From the NCBI RefSeq assembly GCF_004124235.1, contig NZ_CP032487.1, positions 4,278,001-4,342,000 on the forward strand: a DNA stretch of 64,000 nt. The letters run 5' to 3'. The stretch comes from Yersinia hibernica. GTDB taxonomy: Bacteria; Pseudomonadota; Gammaproteobacteria; Enterobacterales; Enterobacteriaceae. Each line of letters starts with the position of its first letter. The stretch's first letter is position 1. A program made the translations under genes and the position numbers. Below the pieces are notes generated by a model that worked only from the letters and a program-made list of their open reading frames with translations, ran no database searches and was not told where the DNA came from. Of the stretch, positions 9,135 through 17,019 are shown piece by piece.

Positions 9135-9605
9135 ATGAATAAAATGATCATCGCAGTAGCACTCGCAGCTACTGTATTAAGTGGATGCGCTAACAATAGA
9201 ACGGCGTCTGGTGATACTTTCACGGCGGCTCAAGCACGGCAAGTACAGACGGTGACTTATGGTACGGTGATTTCCGCACGCCCAGTCACGATTCAGGGTG
9301 GCAGTGAAAATAATGTGGCTGGCGCTATCGGCGGGGCCGTGGTCGGCGGTTTCCTGGGCAATACTATCGGCGGTGGCCGTGGTAATAGCCTAGCAACAGC
9401 GGGTGGTGCCGTTGCCGGTGGTATGGCTGGTCAAGGTGTGCAAAGCGCCATGAACCGTAGTGAAGGTGTACAACTGGAAATCCGTCGTGATGATGGCAGC
9501 AGTATTGTCGTCGTGCAGGCTCAGGGACCAACCCGCTTCAGCGCCGGCCAACGTGTCATCATTGCCAGTGACCGCAGTGGTACCGTGACTGTTTCTCCAC
9601 GTTAA
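9135..9605 (+). CDS. slyB: Outer membrane lipoprotein SlyB
   Basis: A 156-residue lipoprotein with a signal peptide ending in the lipobox LSGC (Cys18). It has a glycine-rich repeated segment (AIGGAVVGGFLGNTIGGGRG, about residues 62-82; Gly-zipper, 17 kDa surface antigen type) and the C-terminal block typical of SlyB (FSAGQRVIIASDRSGTVTVSPR, seen at the end). E. coli SlyB has 155 residues and is a member of the PhoPQ regulon that protects the outer membrane. PhoP control here is not shown by a clear box. A GC-rich hairpin (ACCGGGAGA with TCTCCCGGT, about 9614-9633) follows the stop codon. Confidence 0.92.
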   Translation: MNKMIIAVALAATVLSGCANNRTASGDTFTAAQARQVQTVTYGTVISARPVTIQGGSENNVAGAIGGAVVGGFLGNTIGGGRGNSLATAGGAVAGGMAGQGVQSAMNRSEGVQLEIRRDDGSSIVVVQAQGPTRFSAGQRVIIASDRSGTVTVSPR

Positions 9606-9826
9606 ATGCCAGCACCGGGAGAGATCTCCCGGTGTCTTGCCTCCCAACCTAAAAAAATCGCCACGATTTCCTACCCCATAACTAATTGTTTAATAAAATA
9701 AAAAATTAATATTGCATTCAGTTCTAGATAAAAAAACCATTTATATTAGTTATGGCAGTCAAATATTATGTTGCCATAGGAAATGTGTTGTGGTTAAATA
9801 GCGTCATCGGTTTGGAACACAGACCT

Positions 9827-9984
9827 TATGAAAGCAGTTTTAGTTAAGCAGTCCTCAGTTAAAGCGTTATCCTAGATATCCCTTCTCCGTGAGTCTCCTC
9901 CTAAGTGCCCAATAAGTTATCCGCTGAAAAACAGACCACGTTCGCTACATTATTGTGGCAAAAATAATTGAAGGAAATATCTCT
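9827..9984 (+). promoter_or_regulatory. Long cold-shock leader of the first csp gene
   Basis: About 160 bases precede the csp ATG without a gene. A stretch from TATGAAAGCAG (9827) to AATAAGTT (9918) reappears with few changes before the second csp gene (10304-10397). cspA mRNAs of enterobacteria have 5' leaders of about this length that refold with temperature and control stability and translation. I infer that role here. The transcription start is not determined. The ribosome site GAAGGAAATA is 9-10 bases before the ATG. The remaining 9634-9826 is AT-rich with no gene. Confidence 0.75.
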
Positions 9985-10197
9985 ATGTCTAATAAGATGA
10001 CTGGTTTAGTAAAATGGTTTGACGCTGGTAAAGGTTTTGGTTTCATTACTCCTGCTGACGGCAGCAAAGATGTATTCGTACACTTCTCTGCTATCCAGAG
10101 CAATGATTTCAAAACATTAGATGAAGGTCAAAAAGTTGAGTTCTCTATCGAGAGCGGCGCTAAAGGCCCAGCAGCGGTAAACGTAGTCGCTCTGTAA
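9985..10197 (+). CDS. Cold shock protein, CspA family (first of two)
   Basis: A 70-residue single-domain nucleic-acid chaperone with an OB fold. RNP1 is seen as KGFGFITP and RNP2 as VFVHFSAI. The longer reading from 9955 is rejected because [12 protein letters not shown] is the family start and the ribosome site precedes 9985. It differs from its neighbour by only a few residues (Ala16-Gly17 against Ala16-Asp17, and Val against Ile near the end). Known from Y. enterocolitica: a tandem cspA1/cspA2 pair that is strongly cold-induced and transcribed as mono- and bicistronic mRNA; this is likely that pair. Confidence 0.95.
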   Translation: MSNKMTGLVKWFDAGKGFGFITPADGSKDVFVHFSAIQSNDFKTLDEGQKVEFSIESGAKGPAAVNVVAL

Positions 10198-10303
10198 TTC
10201 AGTGTGATTAGGGGGGCAAGCTGCCAATAGCGATGACGGCTAGACCCGAGCAGAGTAGCCGCTCCCCAAATAAGTAAAGTAATACCCGGTTGACAGTAAC
10301 ATT

Positions 10304-10459
10304 TATGCAAGCAGTTTTAGTAAAGCAGTTCCCCGTATTAGCGTTATCAGATAGATACCTCTTCTCCGTGAAATTCCTTCTAAGTGCCCCATAAGTTGTG
10401 CCCAAGCCTATTCGCTCGCCTATGGCGGCAATCAAAAAATAATTGAAGGAAGTATCTTT
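10304..10459 (+). promoter_or_regulatory. Duplicated cold-shock leader of the second csp gene
   Basis: This is a second copy of the leader described before the first csp gene. The blocks GCAGTTTTAGT, TTAGCGTTATC, CTTCTCCGTGA and TAAGTGCCC are conserved in order and spacing. So the duplication covered leader plus gene, not the coding region alone. A TTGACA at 10290-10295 just upstream could be the -35 of a separate promoter. Hence the second gene may be both read through from the first and independently transcribed. Confidence 0.7.
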
Positions 10460-10672
10460 ATGTCTAATAAAATGACTGGTTTAGTAAAATGGTTTAACGC
10501 TGATAAAGGTTTTGGTTTCATTACTCCTGCTGACGGCAGCAAAGATGTATTCGTACACTTCTCTGCTATTCAGAGCAATGATTTCAAAACGTTAGATGAA
10601 GGTCAGAAAGTTGAGTTCTCTATCGAGAGCGGCGCTAAAGGCCCAGCAGCGGTAAATGTTATTGCTCTGTAA
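10460..10672 (+). CDS. Cold shock protein, CspA family (second of two)
   Basis: A 70-residue OB-fold RNA chaperone, nearly identical to the copy at 9985-10197 and almost identical at DNA level. RNP1 (KGFGFITP) and RNP2 (VFVHFSAI) are intact. The near-identity points to recent duplication or gene conversion. The ribosome site GAAGGAAGTATC precedes the ATG. The sequence AGTAAA, reported as a cold-shock cut box in the Y. enterocolitica pair, occurs inside both coding regions (TTTAGTAAAATGG) and also in the second leader. A terminator lies about 120 bases downstream. Confidence 0.95.
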   Translation: MSNKMTGLVKWFNADKGFGFITPADGSKDVFVHFSAIQSNDFKTLDEGQKVEFSIESGAKGPAAVNVIAL

Positions 10673-10789
10673 GAGTCAATAATAAAATCTAAATCAAAGA
10701 AACCACGGTTTCAATGATGACGATATATCGGGATGATTTACGATAGCGATGAAGGTGATAGCCCTGAGCAGTTAAATCATTCTGAATAA

Positions 10790-10818
10790 AAACAACCCGC
10801 CTTAGTGCGGGTTGTTTT
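10790..10818 (+). terminator. Terminator of the csp pair
   Basis: AACCCGC at 10794-10800 pairs perfectly with GCGGGTT at 10807-10813. TGTTTTG follows on the plus strand and A-rich sequence precedes it. Confidence 0.85.
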
Positions 10819-11267
10819 GTTACTGAGAACCGGGTTTCATCCCGAATAATATAAATATTCACCTCATCCAGAGCGCAATATTTAATAATTAAAATTGATA
10901 CGTTGTGCATTATTTCTTAACAGATATATTTAATCTGCCCGCTCCACTTGCATTCCCTCAGACTCATTCTGTCATCTCGTCTATTAATGCAAAATTATGT
11001 TGTTTTAACAGATAAAATCCCGCCCTGCATAATTAATAAAGTAAAGTAATCGACAAATTTCTTCTGAATCAATCCGTTCAGAACAATATATTTATCCCAC
11101 CGCACTCCCGCGCCCCGTACAATATAAGAATGACTTTGATCAAAATCATGACGTTATTTTCTCTATACAGTTATTTCATATAATCTCAGCCTTAATAATT
11201 TAACTATTCCCTACAACTGCTGGCGATGATTAACACTGCACATAAAATAGCATCAGGGTAAATAATC
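10819..11267. promoter_or_regulatory. AT-rich spacer with an FNR-like site before the DASS transporter
   Basis: No gene is visible in this 450-base spacer. At 11136-11149 the sequence TTGAT-CAAA-ATCAT matches the FNR consensus TTGAT-N4-ATCAA in 9 of 10 positions. It lies about 120 bases before the transporter ATG, a plausible activating position if transcription starts near 11190. FNR is the oxygen-responsive activator of anaerobic genes, and related dicarboxylate transporters are often anaerobic. Binding itself is unproven. Confidence 0.5.
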
Positions 11268-12680
11268 ATGTCGATACTCAAAACACGTATAGGAAGAATG
11301 CTACTTATCCTATTTATTGGGATAAGCATCTGGTTTAGTCCAGTACCGGAATCTGTTGATCCACGAGCTTGGCACCTCATGGCCGTCTTTGCCGCCACAG
11401 TTATTGGGCTGATTCTCTCGCCCTATCCGTTAGGTGCAATGGCAATATTCAGCCTGACGGTCGTCGCCGCCACCGGTTTACTCAGCATTAAAGAAGTGCT
11501 CGCCGGCTTTGCCGACCCAACAATCTGGATGATAGCTTGCGCCTTCTTTATTTCACGCGGCTTTATCAAAACAGGTTTTGGCCGCCGAGTCGGGTACTTG
11601 TTTATCAGTAAGTTAGGCCACAGTTCACTGGGTTTGGCTTACGGATTGGTATTGACTGATTTGCTGTTTGCACCGGCCATGCCATCAACGTCCGCTCGCT
11701 GTGGTGGCATCATCACCCCGCTGTTTCGTTCAATATCTGAAGCTTATGAATCCACCCCTGAGCGAGGAACCGAGCGCAAAATCGGGGCTTTTCTGGTGCA
11801 ATGTATCTTCCAATGCAACGCCATTACCTGCGCAATGTTCCTAACGTCGATGGCGGGTAACCCGATGATAGGTAAGCTGGCCGGTGAAATGGGGATAACC
11901 ATTACCTGGACCAGTTGGGCGCTGGCCGCGATTGTTCCTGGGTTAATTTCTCTGGCCGTCATTCCATTGCTGCTGTACCGCTTTTATCCTCCTGAATTGA
12001 AGAAAACCCCGGAAATGCGCGCATTGGCCATCGTGAAACTGCAAGAAATGGGGCCAATGAGCCGCAATGAATGGATCGTGTTATCAGTCTTCATTGGGTT
12101 GGTGACCTTGTGGGTGTGTGGTGCTGCGCTGAATATTGATGCCACCATGACCGCCTTTATTGGCCTGGCCATCCTGCTATTGAGCGGCGCGCTCACGTGG
12201 GATGATGTCATTGCTGAGAAAGAAGCCTGGCACACAGTGATTTGGTTTGCGGTGCTGCTCACTCTGGCCAGCCAACTGAATAAACTCGGGTTCATTACCT
12301 GGTTTGGGGCCTCAATTGCGGGCTCGGTACAGGGCATGAATTGGGTACCGATGATGGGGATTCTGCTGCTGGCTTACTATTACAGCCACTATATGATGGC
12401 CAGCGCTATTGCCCATATCAGCGCTATGTATGCGATTTTTGTTTCCATCGCCATTGCTGCCGGGGCACCGCCAATGCTGACAGTGCTGGTGTTTGGCATG
12501 TTCAGTAACCTGTATATGGCGACCACCCATTACTCCGGAGGCCCGGCCCCAATACTGTTCGGGTGTAACTTTATCCCGCTGGCAACCTGGTGGAAAATAG
12601 GTTTCCTGATCAGTTTAGTGGTTATTCCTATCTGGTTGATTATCGGTAGCGCCTGGTGGAAAGTGCTGGGCTTTTGGTAA
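11268..12680 (+). CDS. DASS-family anion (di-/tricarboxylate) transporter
   Basis: A 470-residue integral membrane protein with about a dozen hydrophobic helices, of the divalent anion:Na+ symporter / CitT-type family (2-oxoglutarate/malate translocator group). Family features are the PSTSARCGG block near residue 145, the SMAGNPM block near residue 195, and the C-terminal TTHYSGGPAPILFG, where the second Na+/anion motif lies. The substrate cannot be set from sequence; dicarboxylates or citrate are likely. A possible FNR site lies upstream and a terminator downstream, so it is probably a single-gene unit. It occupies a position without counterpart in E. coli. Confidence 0.88.
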   Translation: MSILKTRIGRMLLILFIGISIWFSPVPESVDPRAWHLMAVFAATVIGLILSPYPLGAMAIFSLTVVAATGLLSIKEVLAGFADPTIWMIACAFFISRGFIKTGFGRRVGYLFISKLGHSSLGLAYGLVLTDLLFAPAMPSTSARCGGIITPLFRSISEAYESTPERGTERKIGAFLVQCIFQCNAITCAMFLTSMAGNPMIGKLAGEMGITITWTSWALAAIVPGLISLAVIPLLLYRFYPPELKKTPEMRALAIVKLQEMGPMSRNEWIVLSVFIGLVTLWVCGAALNIDATMTAFIGLAILLLSGALTWDDVIAEKEAWHTVIWFAVLLTLASQLNKLGFITWFGASIAGSVQGMNWVPMMGILLLAYYYSHYMMASAIAHISAMYAIFVSIAIAAGAPPMLTVLVFGMFSNLYMATTHYSGGPAPILFGCNFIPLATWWKIGFLISLVVIPIWLIIGSAWWKVLGFW

Positions 12681-12706
12681 CCCACCGCCAAGATAAAAGT
12701 AAAAAT

Positions 12707-12740
12707 ACCGCGCTGTCAGGATGGCGCGGTGTTGATTTTT
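12707..12740 (+). terminator. Terminator after the DASS transporter
   Basis: ACCGCGC at 12707-12713 pairs perfectly with GCGCGGT at 12724-12730. GTTGATTTTT follows. Confidence 0.85.
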
Positions 12741-12927
12741 CCTTCCATTTACCGCGATTGTGATATAATTCACCAAAAGCTAGCCTCGCTTATCGATAGC
12801 CCTCTTTTGTGACCATTCACTACGCGACCCCCGCTTTTAATGTAAATATTGTGTCAATTATCGTCTTCACGAAAACGATAATCGACCTACGGTGTCTGAA
12901 GATATGTACCGCTATCGAGTTATTTCC

Positions 12928-12959
12928 TTATGCGTTACACGCTCGCACTTAACGCATAA
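12928..12959 (+). promoter_or_regulatory. Hairpin in the lpxP leader
   Basis: A perfect 9-bp inverted repeat, TTATGCGTT (12928-12936) and AACGCATAA (12951-12959), has a 14-base loop and ends 13 bases before the lpxP ATG. It has no T-run and so is not a terminator. The spacer from 12740 also holds two related CGATA-containing repeats (TTATCGATAGC, ACGATAATCGAC). LpxP activity in Yersinia is higher at low temperature, so this structure at the ribosome entry region could take part in thermal control; that is inference. Confidence 0.5.
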
Positions 12960-12972
12960 CGATAGAGTTCAT

Positions 12973-13893
12973 ATGATAAAGCCGCAGAAATTCCATATTT
13001 CCCTGCTCCACCCGCGCTATTGGCTGACTTGGTTTGGCCTCGGCGTGCTGTTTTTGTTAGTCCAATTGCCCTATCCAATCCTAAATAAATTAGGCATTTG
13101 GCTCGGGCGCACCTCCATGCGTTTTCTCAAACGGCGGGTTTCTATTGCCCGACGTAACCTCGAACTCTGTTTCCCTGATATGGATAAAACTACCCTCGAG
13201 CGGACGATTGTCGGTAATTTCGAATCCTTGGGCATGGGGTTGCTGGAAACCGGTATGGCATGGTTTTGGCCCGATGCTCGAGTAAAGCGCTGGTTTACCG
13301 TCTCCGGCCTGAATCACCTGAAAAAGGCCCAAGAGGGCAAACGCGGAGTCTTAGTCATTGGCGTTCATTTTATGTCGCTGGAACTCGGCGGCCGCGTCAT
13401 GGGCCAATGTCAGCCAATGATGGCAATGTATCGTCCACACAATAACAAAGTGATGGAGTTAGTGCAGACTTGGGGCCGGATGCGCTCCAATAAAGCCATG
13501 TTGGACCGTAAAGACCTGCGTGGCATGGTGCAAGCCCTGAAAAAAGGTGAGGCCGTTTGGTTCGCGCCAGATCAAGATTACGGCCCGCGTGGCAGTGTTT
13601 TCGCACCTTTGTTTGCCGTTAATCAAGCCGCCACGACCAGTGGTACGTTTATGTTAGCCCGCTTAGCGAAACCGGCCTTATTGCCATTAGTGTTACTGCG
13701 CAAAACAGACGGCAGCGGCTATGACCTGCTTATCCAGCCAGCACTGGAAGACTATCCGATTGATGACGAGATAGCGGCAGCTCGTTACATGAATAAAGTG
13801 ATTGAAAAAGAAATCATGCGTGCCCCCGAGCAATATCTTTGGTTGCACCGCCGCTTTAAAACTCGCCCGGTGGGTGAAACATCACTCTATTAA
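12973..13893 (+). CDS. lpxP: Lipid A palmitoleoyl acyltransferase
   Basis: Inner-membrane late acyltransferase that adds palmitoleate to Kdo2-lipid IVA in place of laurate in the cold. I start at ATG 12973 (MIKPQKFH), giving 306 residues, the LpxL/LpxP length; an upstream in-frame start at 12892 adds 27 residues with no family similarity. It has an N-terminal membrane anchor (residues about 18-38) and the catalytic H-x4-E motif in HFMSLELGG. The HPRYWLTWFGLGVL block and APEQYLWLHRRFKTRPVGE ending resemble E. coli LpxP more than LpxL. It stands alone, between two terminators, with a structured leader. Confidence 0.92.
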   Translation: MIKPQKFHISLLHPRYWLTWFGLGVLFLLVQLPYPILNKLGIWLGRTSMRFLKRRVSIARRNLELCFPDMDKTTLERTIVGNFESLGMGLLETGMAWFWPDARVKRWFTVSGLNHLKKAQEGKRGVLVIGVHFMSLELGGRVMGQCQPMMAMYRPHNNKVMELVQTWGRMRSNKAMLDRKDLRGMVQALKKGEAVWFAPDQDYGPRGSVFAPLFAVNQAATTSGTFMLARLAKPALLPLVLLRKTDGSGYDLLIQPALEDYPIDDEIAAARYMNKVIEKEIMRAPEQYLWLHRRFKTRPVGETSLY

Positions 13894-13910
13894 AAGCAAC
13901 CTAAACAAGA

Positions 13911-13936
13911 AAAGCCCGGTCTATGCCGGGTTTTTT
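13911..13936. terminator. Terminator between lpxP and the convergent pqaA-like gene
   Basis: CCCGG pairs with CCGGG, extended by AAAG/TTTT pairing. A T6 tract lies on the plus strand and an A-rich tract on the other side, so it may work in both directions. Confidence 0.85.
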
Positions 13937-13972
13937 ATTCCCTGAAATCCACCCAATGTGGCTGGATGCGTG

Positions 13973-15502
13973 TTACCCCTCGACCGGTGTTGCGCCCTCG
14001 GTCGTGGCTGTATCTTGTATGGCGATGAGATTACGCCCCGGCAATGTTTTGCAGGCCACCCCGCCAGTAGGCGGTGCCGTCGTGGGGTAGACCTCTTTGG
14101 GTAAGACATAAACCGGCGTGGTGGCGACAAAACCATCACTGAAAGTCGCCTCAACAAAAGTGGCCTGCCAGCCAGATGAGGGGGCCGTAAGCGCGATATC
14201 AAGGGTATTCTCTGCTGTTAGCGCCAGTGGAAAGGCGGTGTATTGCACATCGCAAGCATAACGAAAATCACGCGCGGCACTGTTGCTGGCACTCCATAGC
14301 AAGACTTTATCCAGAGTCTCGGACAACTTCACCGTCAATGTTTGCACCTTATCTTTCATGCCAATACTGGTATTTATGTGTGGTAAGGGCGTGGATTGTC
14401 GCAGGCGATTAACAAATGGAATCAGTGACTGTTCGCTAAACGCTTTAATACCATAGTGGCTGGAGTTGGGGGCAACTCGCAGGACTTTCTCCCCCGGTAA
14501 TTTTTCGTAGTAAAAGTCTGTGTTATCAGGCACGTAAAAATCATCGCCGCTGGCATTGATAATATATTTCGGAATACTTAGCCGGGACTGATACTCAGTT
14601 CCCATGTATTGGAGAGGATCGATAACCTGCATCAATTTAGTAAAGCCCGCTGTATCCAGCTTCTTATCAATCTCGTCCAGATAATAAGGGGCAAAAGCTA
14701 TCGGCCAGTTACCGCCATAAGATTGATACATATGTTCCAATGCGGCGCGGGTATCCAGCAGATCAATAACAAAGGGCGCGATAGCACTCACTCGGGCGTC
14801 GGCAATCGCCGTCAGCCAAGTCGTCCAACCGCGTTTGGATAGCCCCGTGACAATAAAACTGTCTAATGCTTGTTCCGGCAAAGCTTGTTGAGCCATGGTC
14901 ATCGCCTGAGAAACAGCTGCCGCCATGGGCACCTGCAAGGGCAATATAGCGCGGGACTCAGGGGCGGCCATAAATAGAGACCAGCTACGGGCCACACTGA
15001 CATCCTCTTTGCGGGGTTCGCCATCCTGCTGATACTCAAGATACTGATTGGGAATGGTGCTAATCGCTATCACCACCGTGTTGGTTTGGCGGGCAATATT
15101 TTGCAGTGCATCGAGGGGAAAATCCGTCGGCCCAGATGCTGGAACGGTGCCAGTGGCGTGGTTAATCCCATTATTAATCACCACCAGCCCTTGTGTCGAT
15201 GTGTTGCTACTTGGAATAAAGACCTCGACCTGATGCTGCCAAGCGGCGGGAGAGACTAAATTATCAGGGGCCCAATGTTGAGAAGTCAGTTGGTAGCGAC
15301 GCCATTCAAGCCCCGGTAAATTCTCCTGACTGAGTAAAGTGTAACTCAGCGGTTCCGTGGCTAATTTCGCCTTGTAGCTGGACAAAACCTGAGAAAAATT
15401 AATATTGCTGCATTGGGTTGATTCAACATCCGCTTGTGCCAAGCAACTGGCCGTGAGCAACCATGGCAATCCACAGAGCAAAGCAGTTAAATAATGAGGC
15501 AT
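13973..15502 (-). CDS. PhoPQ-activated pathogenicity-related (PqaA-type) secreted hydrolase
   Basis: A 509-residue protein with a cleavable signal peptide (LTALLCGLPWLLTASCLAQA) and an alpha/beta-hydrolase fold typical of the PhoPQ-related family (Pfam PhoPQ_related). The nucleophile elbow reads VTGLSKRGWTTW (serine near residue 218). A later aspartate-containing block is INASGDDFYVPDNT, and the histidine is probably in PNSSHYGI, so a Ser-Asp-His triad appears complete. Its natural substrate is unknown. In Salmonella the founding member PqaA is PhoPQ-controlled and linked to virulence and polymyxin resistance. I found no convincing PhoP box upstream. It converges on lpxP. Confidence 0.85.
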   Translation of the reverse strand: MPHYLTALLCGLPWLLTASCLAQADVESTQCSNINFSQVLSSYKAKLATEPLSYTLLSQENLPGLEWRRYQLTSQHWAPDNLVSPAAWQHQVEVFIPSSNTSTQGLVVINNGINHATGTVPASGPTDFPLDALQNIARQTNTVVIAISTIPNQYLEYQQDGEPRKEDVSVARSWSLFMAAPESRAILPLQVPMAAAVSQAMTMAQQALPEQALDSFIVTGLSKRGWTTWLTAIADARVSAIAPFVIDLLDTRAALEHMYQSYGGNWPIAFAPYYLDEIDKKLDTAGFTKLMQVIDPLQYMGTEYQSRLSIPKYIINASGDDFYVPDNTDFYYEKLPGEKVLRVAPNSSHYGIKAFSEQSLIPFVNRLRQSTPLPHINTSIGMKDKVQTLTVKLSETLDKVLLWSASNSAARDFRYACDVQYTAFPLALTAENTLDIALTAPSSGWQATFVEATFSDGFVATTPVYVLPKEVYPTTAPPTGGVACKTLPGRNLIAIQDTATTEGATPVEG

Positions 15503-15930
15503 AATCCCTATCCTTTTATCTAAGGTATTTGGCTAAATAACTTTCCCACAGGGGATTAAATAACGGATTGAGCATTCAGAAAATCCGAATTTCACCTAGA
15601 TATGCCTTTTTTTATATTACGATATGGACAAAATTCAGACAGTAAACTCACGAGACCGCCTTGCCCTCCGATACACTAAAAACCATAAGAAATTTCTGCA
15701 CTAAAACATATCAACCGGGCTGTAAACGCGCCATTACGGTGCGTTCTCCCCTTCCCGCGCATACCCATAAAGAGTTAACCCCAAGTAATTACTCAGAGGA
15801 TCAATGGAATGCAACTCTGGCATCCCATTTGCTAATACCAAACTGGCTACACGCCAACAGACAGCGAAGGTGCATCACCGGTGCGCTACAAAATGACAAT
15901 AGGCACGACTTTGCCTCACAGGACGCTTTC
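15503..15930. other. Divergent spacer between the pqaA-like gene and aapJ
   Basis: 428 bases that must hold the promoters of both divergent units. The aapJ frame stays open back to 15661, but the predicted residues there show no similarity to any transporter, so I treat it as non-coding. The octamer GTTATTTA occurs twice on the minus strand just ahead of the pqaA-like gene; its meaning is unknown. I see no other gene or clear operator. Confidence 0.5.
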
Positions 15931-16956
15931 ATGAAAAAAATAATGATTTCAACGCTGGTTGCTGCTGCCTCGTTAGTGGCATTAGCGGGTCAAGCTCAGG
16001 CGGGCACTACTTTGGATGCGGTGAAGAAAAAAGGTTTTGTGCAATGCGGGATCAGTGATGGCTTGCCCGGCTTCTCTTATGCCGATGCCAGCGGTAAATT
16101 TTCCGGGCTTGATGTAGACATTTGCCGTGCTGTTGCCGCCGCCATCTTTGGTGATGCGGAAAAAGTCAAATACACCCCACTGACCGCCAAAGAGCGTTTC
16201 ACTGCCCTGCAATCTGGCGAAGTCGATATTTTGTCGCGTAACACCACCTGGACGTCATCCCGCGATGCAGGCATGGGCATGCTATTTACTGGGGTGAATT
16301 ATTATGACGGCATCGGCTTTCTGACCCACAATAAAGCCGGGCTGAAAAGCGCCAAAGAGCTAGATGGTGCCACCGTATGTATTCAGGCCGGCACCGACAC
16401 TGAGCTTAATGTTGCCGACTACTTTAAAGCCAATAAAATGCAATACACCCCGGTCACTTTCGACCGCTCTGATGAAAGTGCCAAAGCACTGGATTCCGGG
16501 CGCTGCGATACCCTGGCCTCCGACCAATCTCAACTGTACGCTCTGCGCATCAAGTTAGGTAAACCAGACGAATTTATCGTGCTGCCCGAAGTCATTTCCA
16601 AAGAACCGCTGGGGCCGGTGGTACGCCGTGGCGATGAAGATTGGTTCGCGCTAGTGCGCTGGACATTGTTTGCCATGCTAAACGCCGAGGAAATGGGCGT
16701 AACCTCAAAAAATGTCGAGGAACTGGCGGCTAAACCGACCACTCCTGATATGGCGCATTTGTTAGGTCAGGAAGGCAATTATGGCAAAGATCTAAAAGTT
16801 CCTAATGATTGGGTAGTTAAAATCGTCAAACAAGTGGGTAACTACGGCGAAAGCTTTGACCGTAATGTGGGGATGGGCAGTGAACTGAAAATCAAACGCG
16901 GCCAAAATGCGCTGTGGAACAATGGCGGCCTTCAGTACGCACCTCCGGTTCGTTGA
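15931..16956 (+). CDS. aapJ: General L-amino acid ABC transporter, substrate-binding protein
   Basis: Periplasmic binding protein of 341 residues, homologous to AapJ/BztA and E. coli YhdW. I use the ATG at 15931, preceded by AGGA, because a normal Sec signal follows (MKKIMISTLVAAASLVALAG, cleavage after QAQA, residues about 21-24). The open frame back to 15661 is rejected. The mature part has the family-3 fold with KKKGFVQCGISDGLPGFSYA near the N-terminus and two lobes. It is the first gene of a four-gene operon, and a stable stem follows its stop codon, as is common after binding-protein genes that must outnumber their permeases. Confidence 0.93.
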   Translation: MKKIMISTLVAAASLVALAGQAQAGTTLDAVKKKGFVQCGISDGLPGFSYADASGKFSGLDVDICRAVAAAIFGDAEKVKYTPLTAKERFTALQSGEVDILSRNTTWTSSRDAGMGMLFTGVNYYDGIGFLTHNKAGLKSAKELDGATVCIQAGTDTELNVADYFKANKMQYTPVTFDRSDESAKALDSGRCDTLASDQSQLYALRIKLGKPDEFIVLPEVISKEPLGPVVRRGDEDWFALVRWTLFAMLNAEEMGVTSKNVEELAAKPTTPDMAHLLGQEGNYGKDLKVPNDWVVKIVKQVGNYGESFDRNVGMGSELKIKRGQNALWNNGGLQYAPPVR

Positions 16957-16970
16957 TAACAGACGCCCCT

Positions 16971-16991
16971 CCGGCAGGCCTGCCCTGCCGG
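16971..16991 (+). other. Intercistronic stem-loop after aapJ
   Basis: CCGGCAGG (16971-16978) pairs perfectly with CCTGCCGG (16984-16991) over a 5-base loop. There is no T-run, so it probably protects the 3' end of the aapJ message or dampens read-through to the permease genes. Confidence 0.7.
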
Positions 16992-17019
16992 ATGAATTAT
17001 CCAGACCGAGGCCCACACT

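Noticed and set aside
15503-15660. PhoP box before the pqaA-like gene
   Set aside because: No pair of (T/G)GTTTA half-sites with 5-base spacing; a repeated GTTATTTA does not fit.
15661-15930. 90-residue extension of aapJ
   Set aside because: Residues have no similarity to binding proteins, and a normal signal peptide with a ribosome site begins at 15931.
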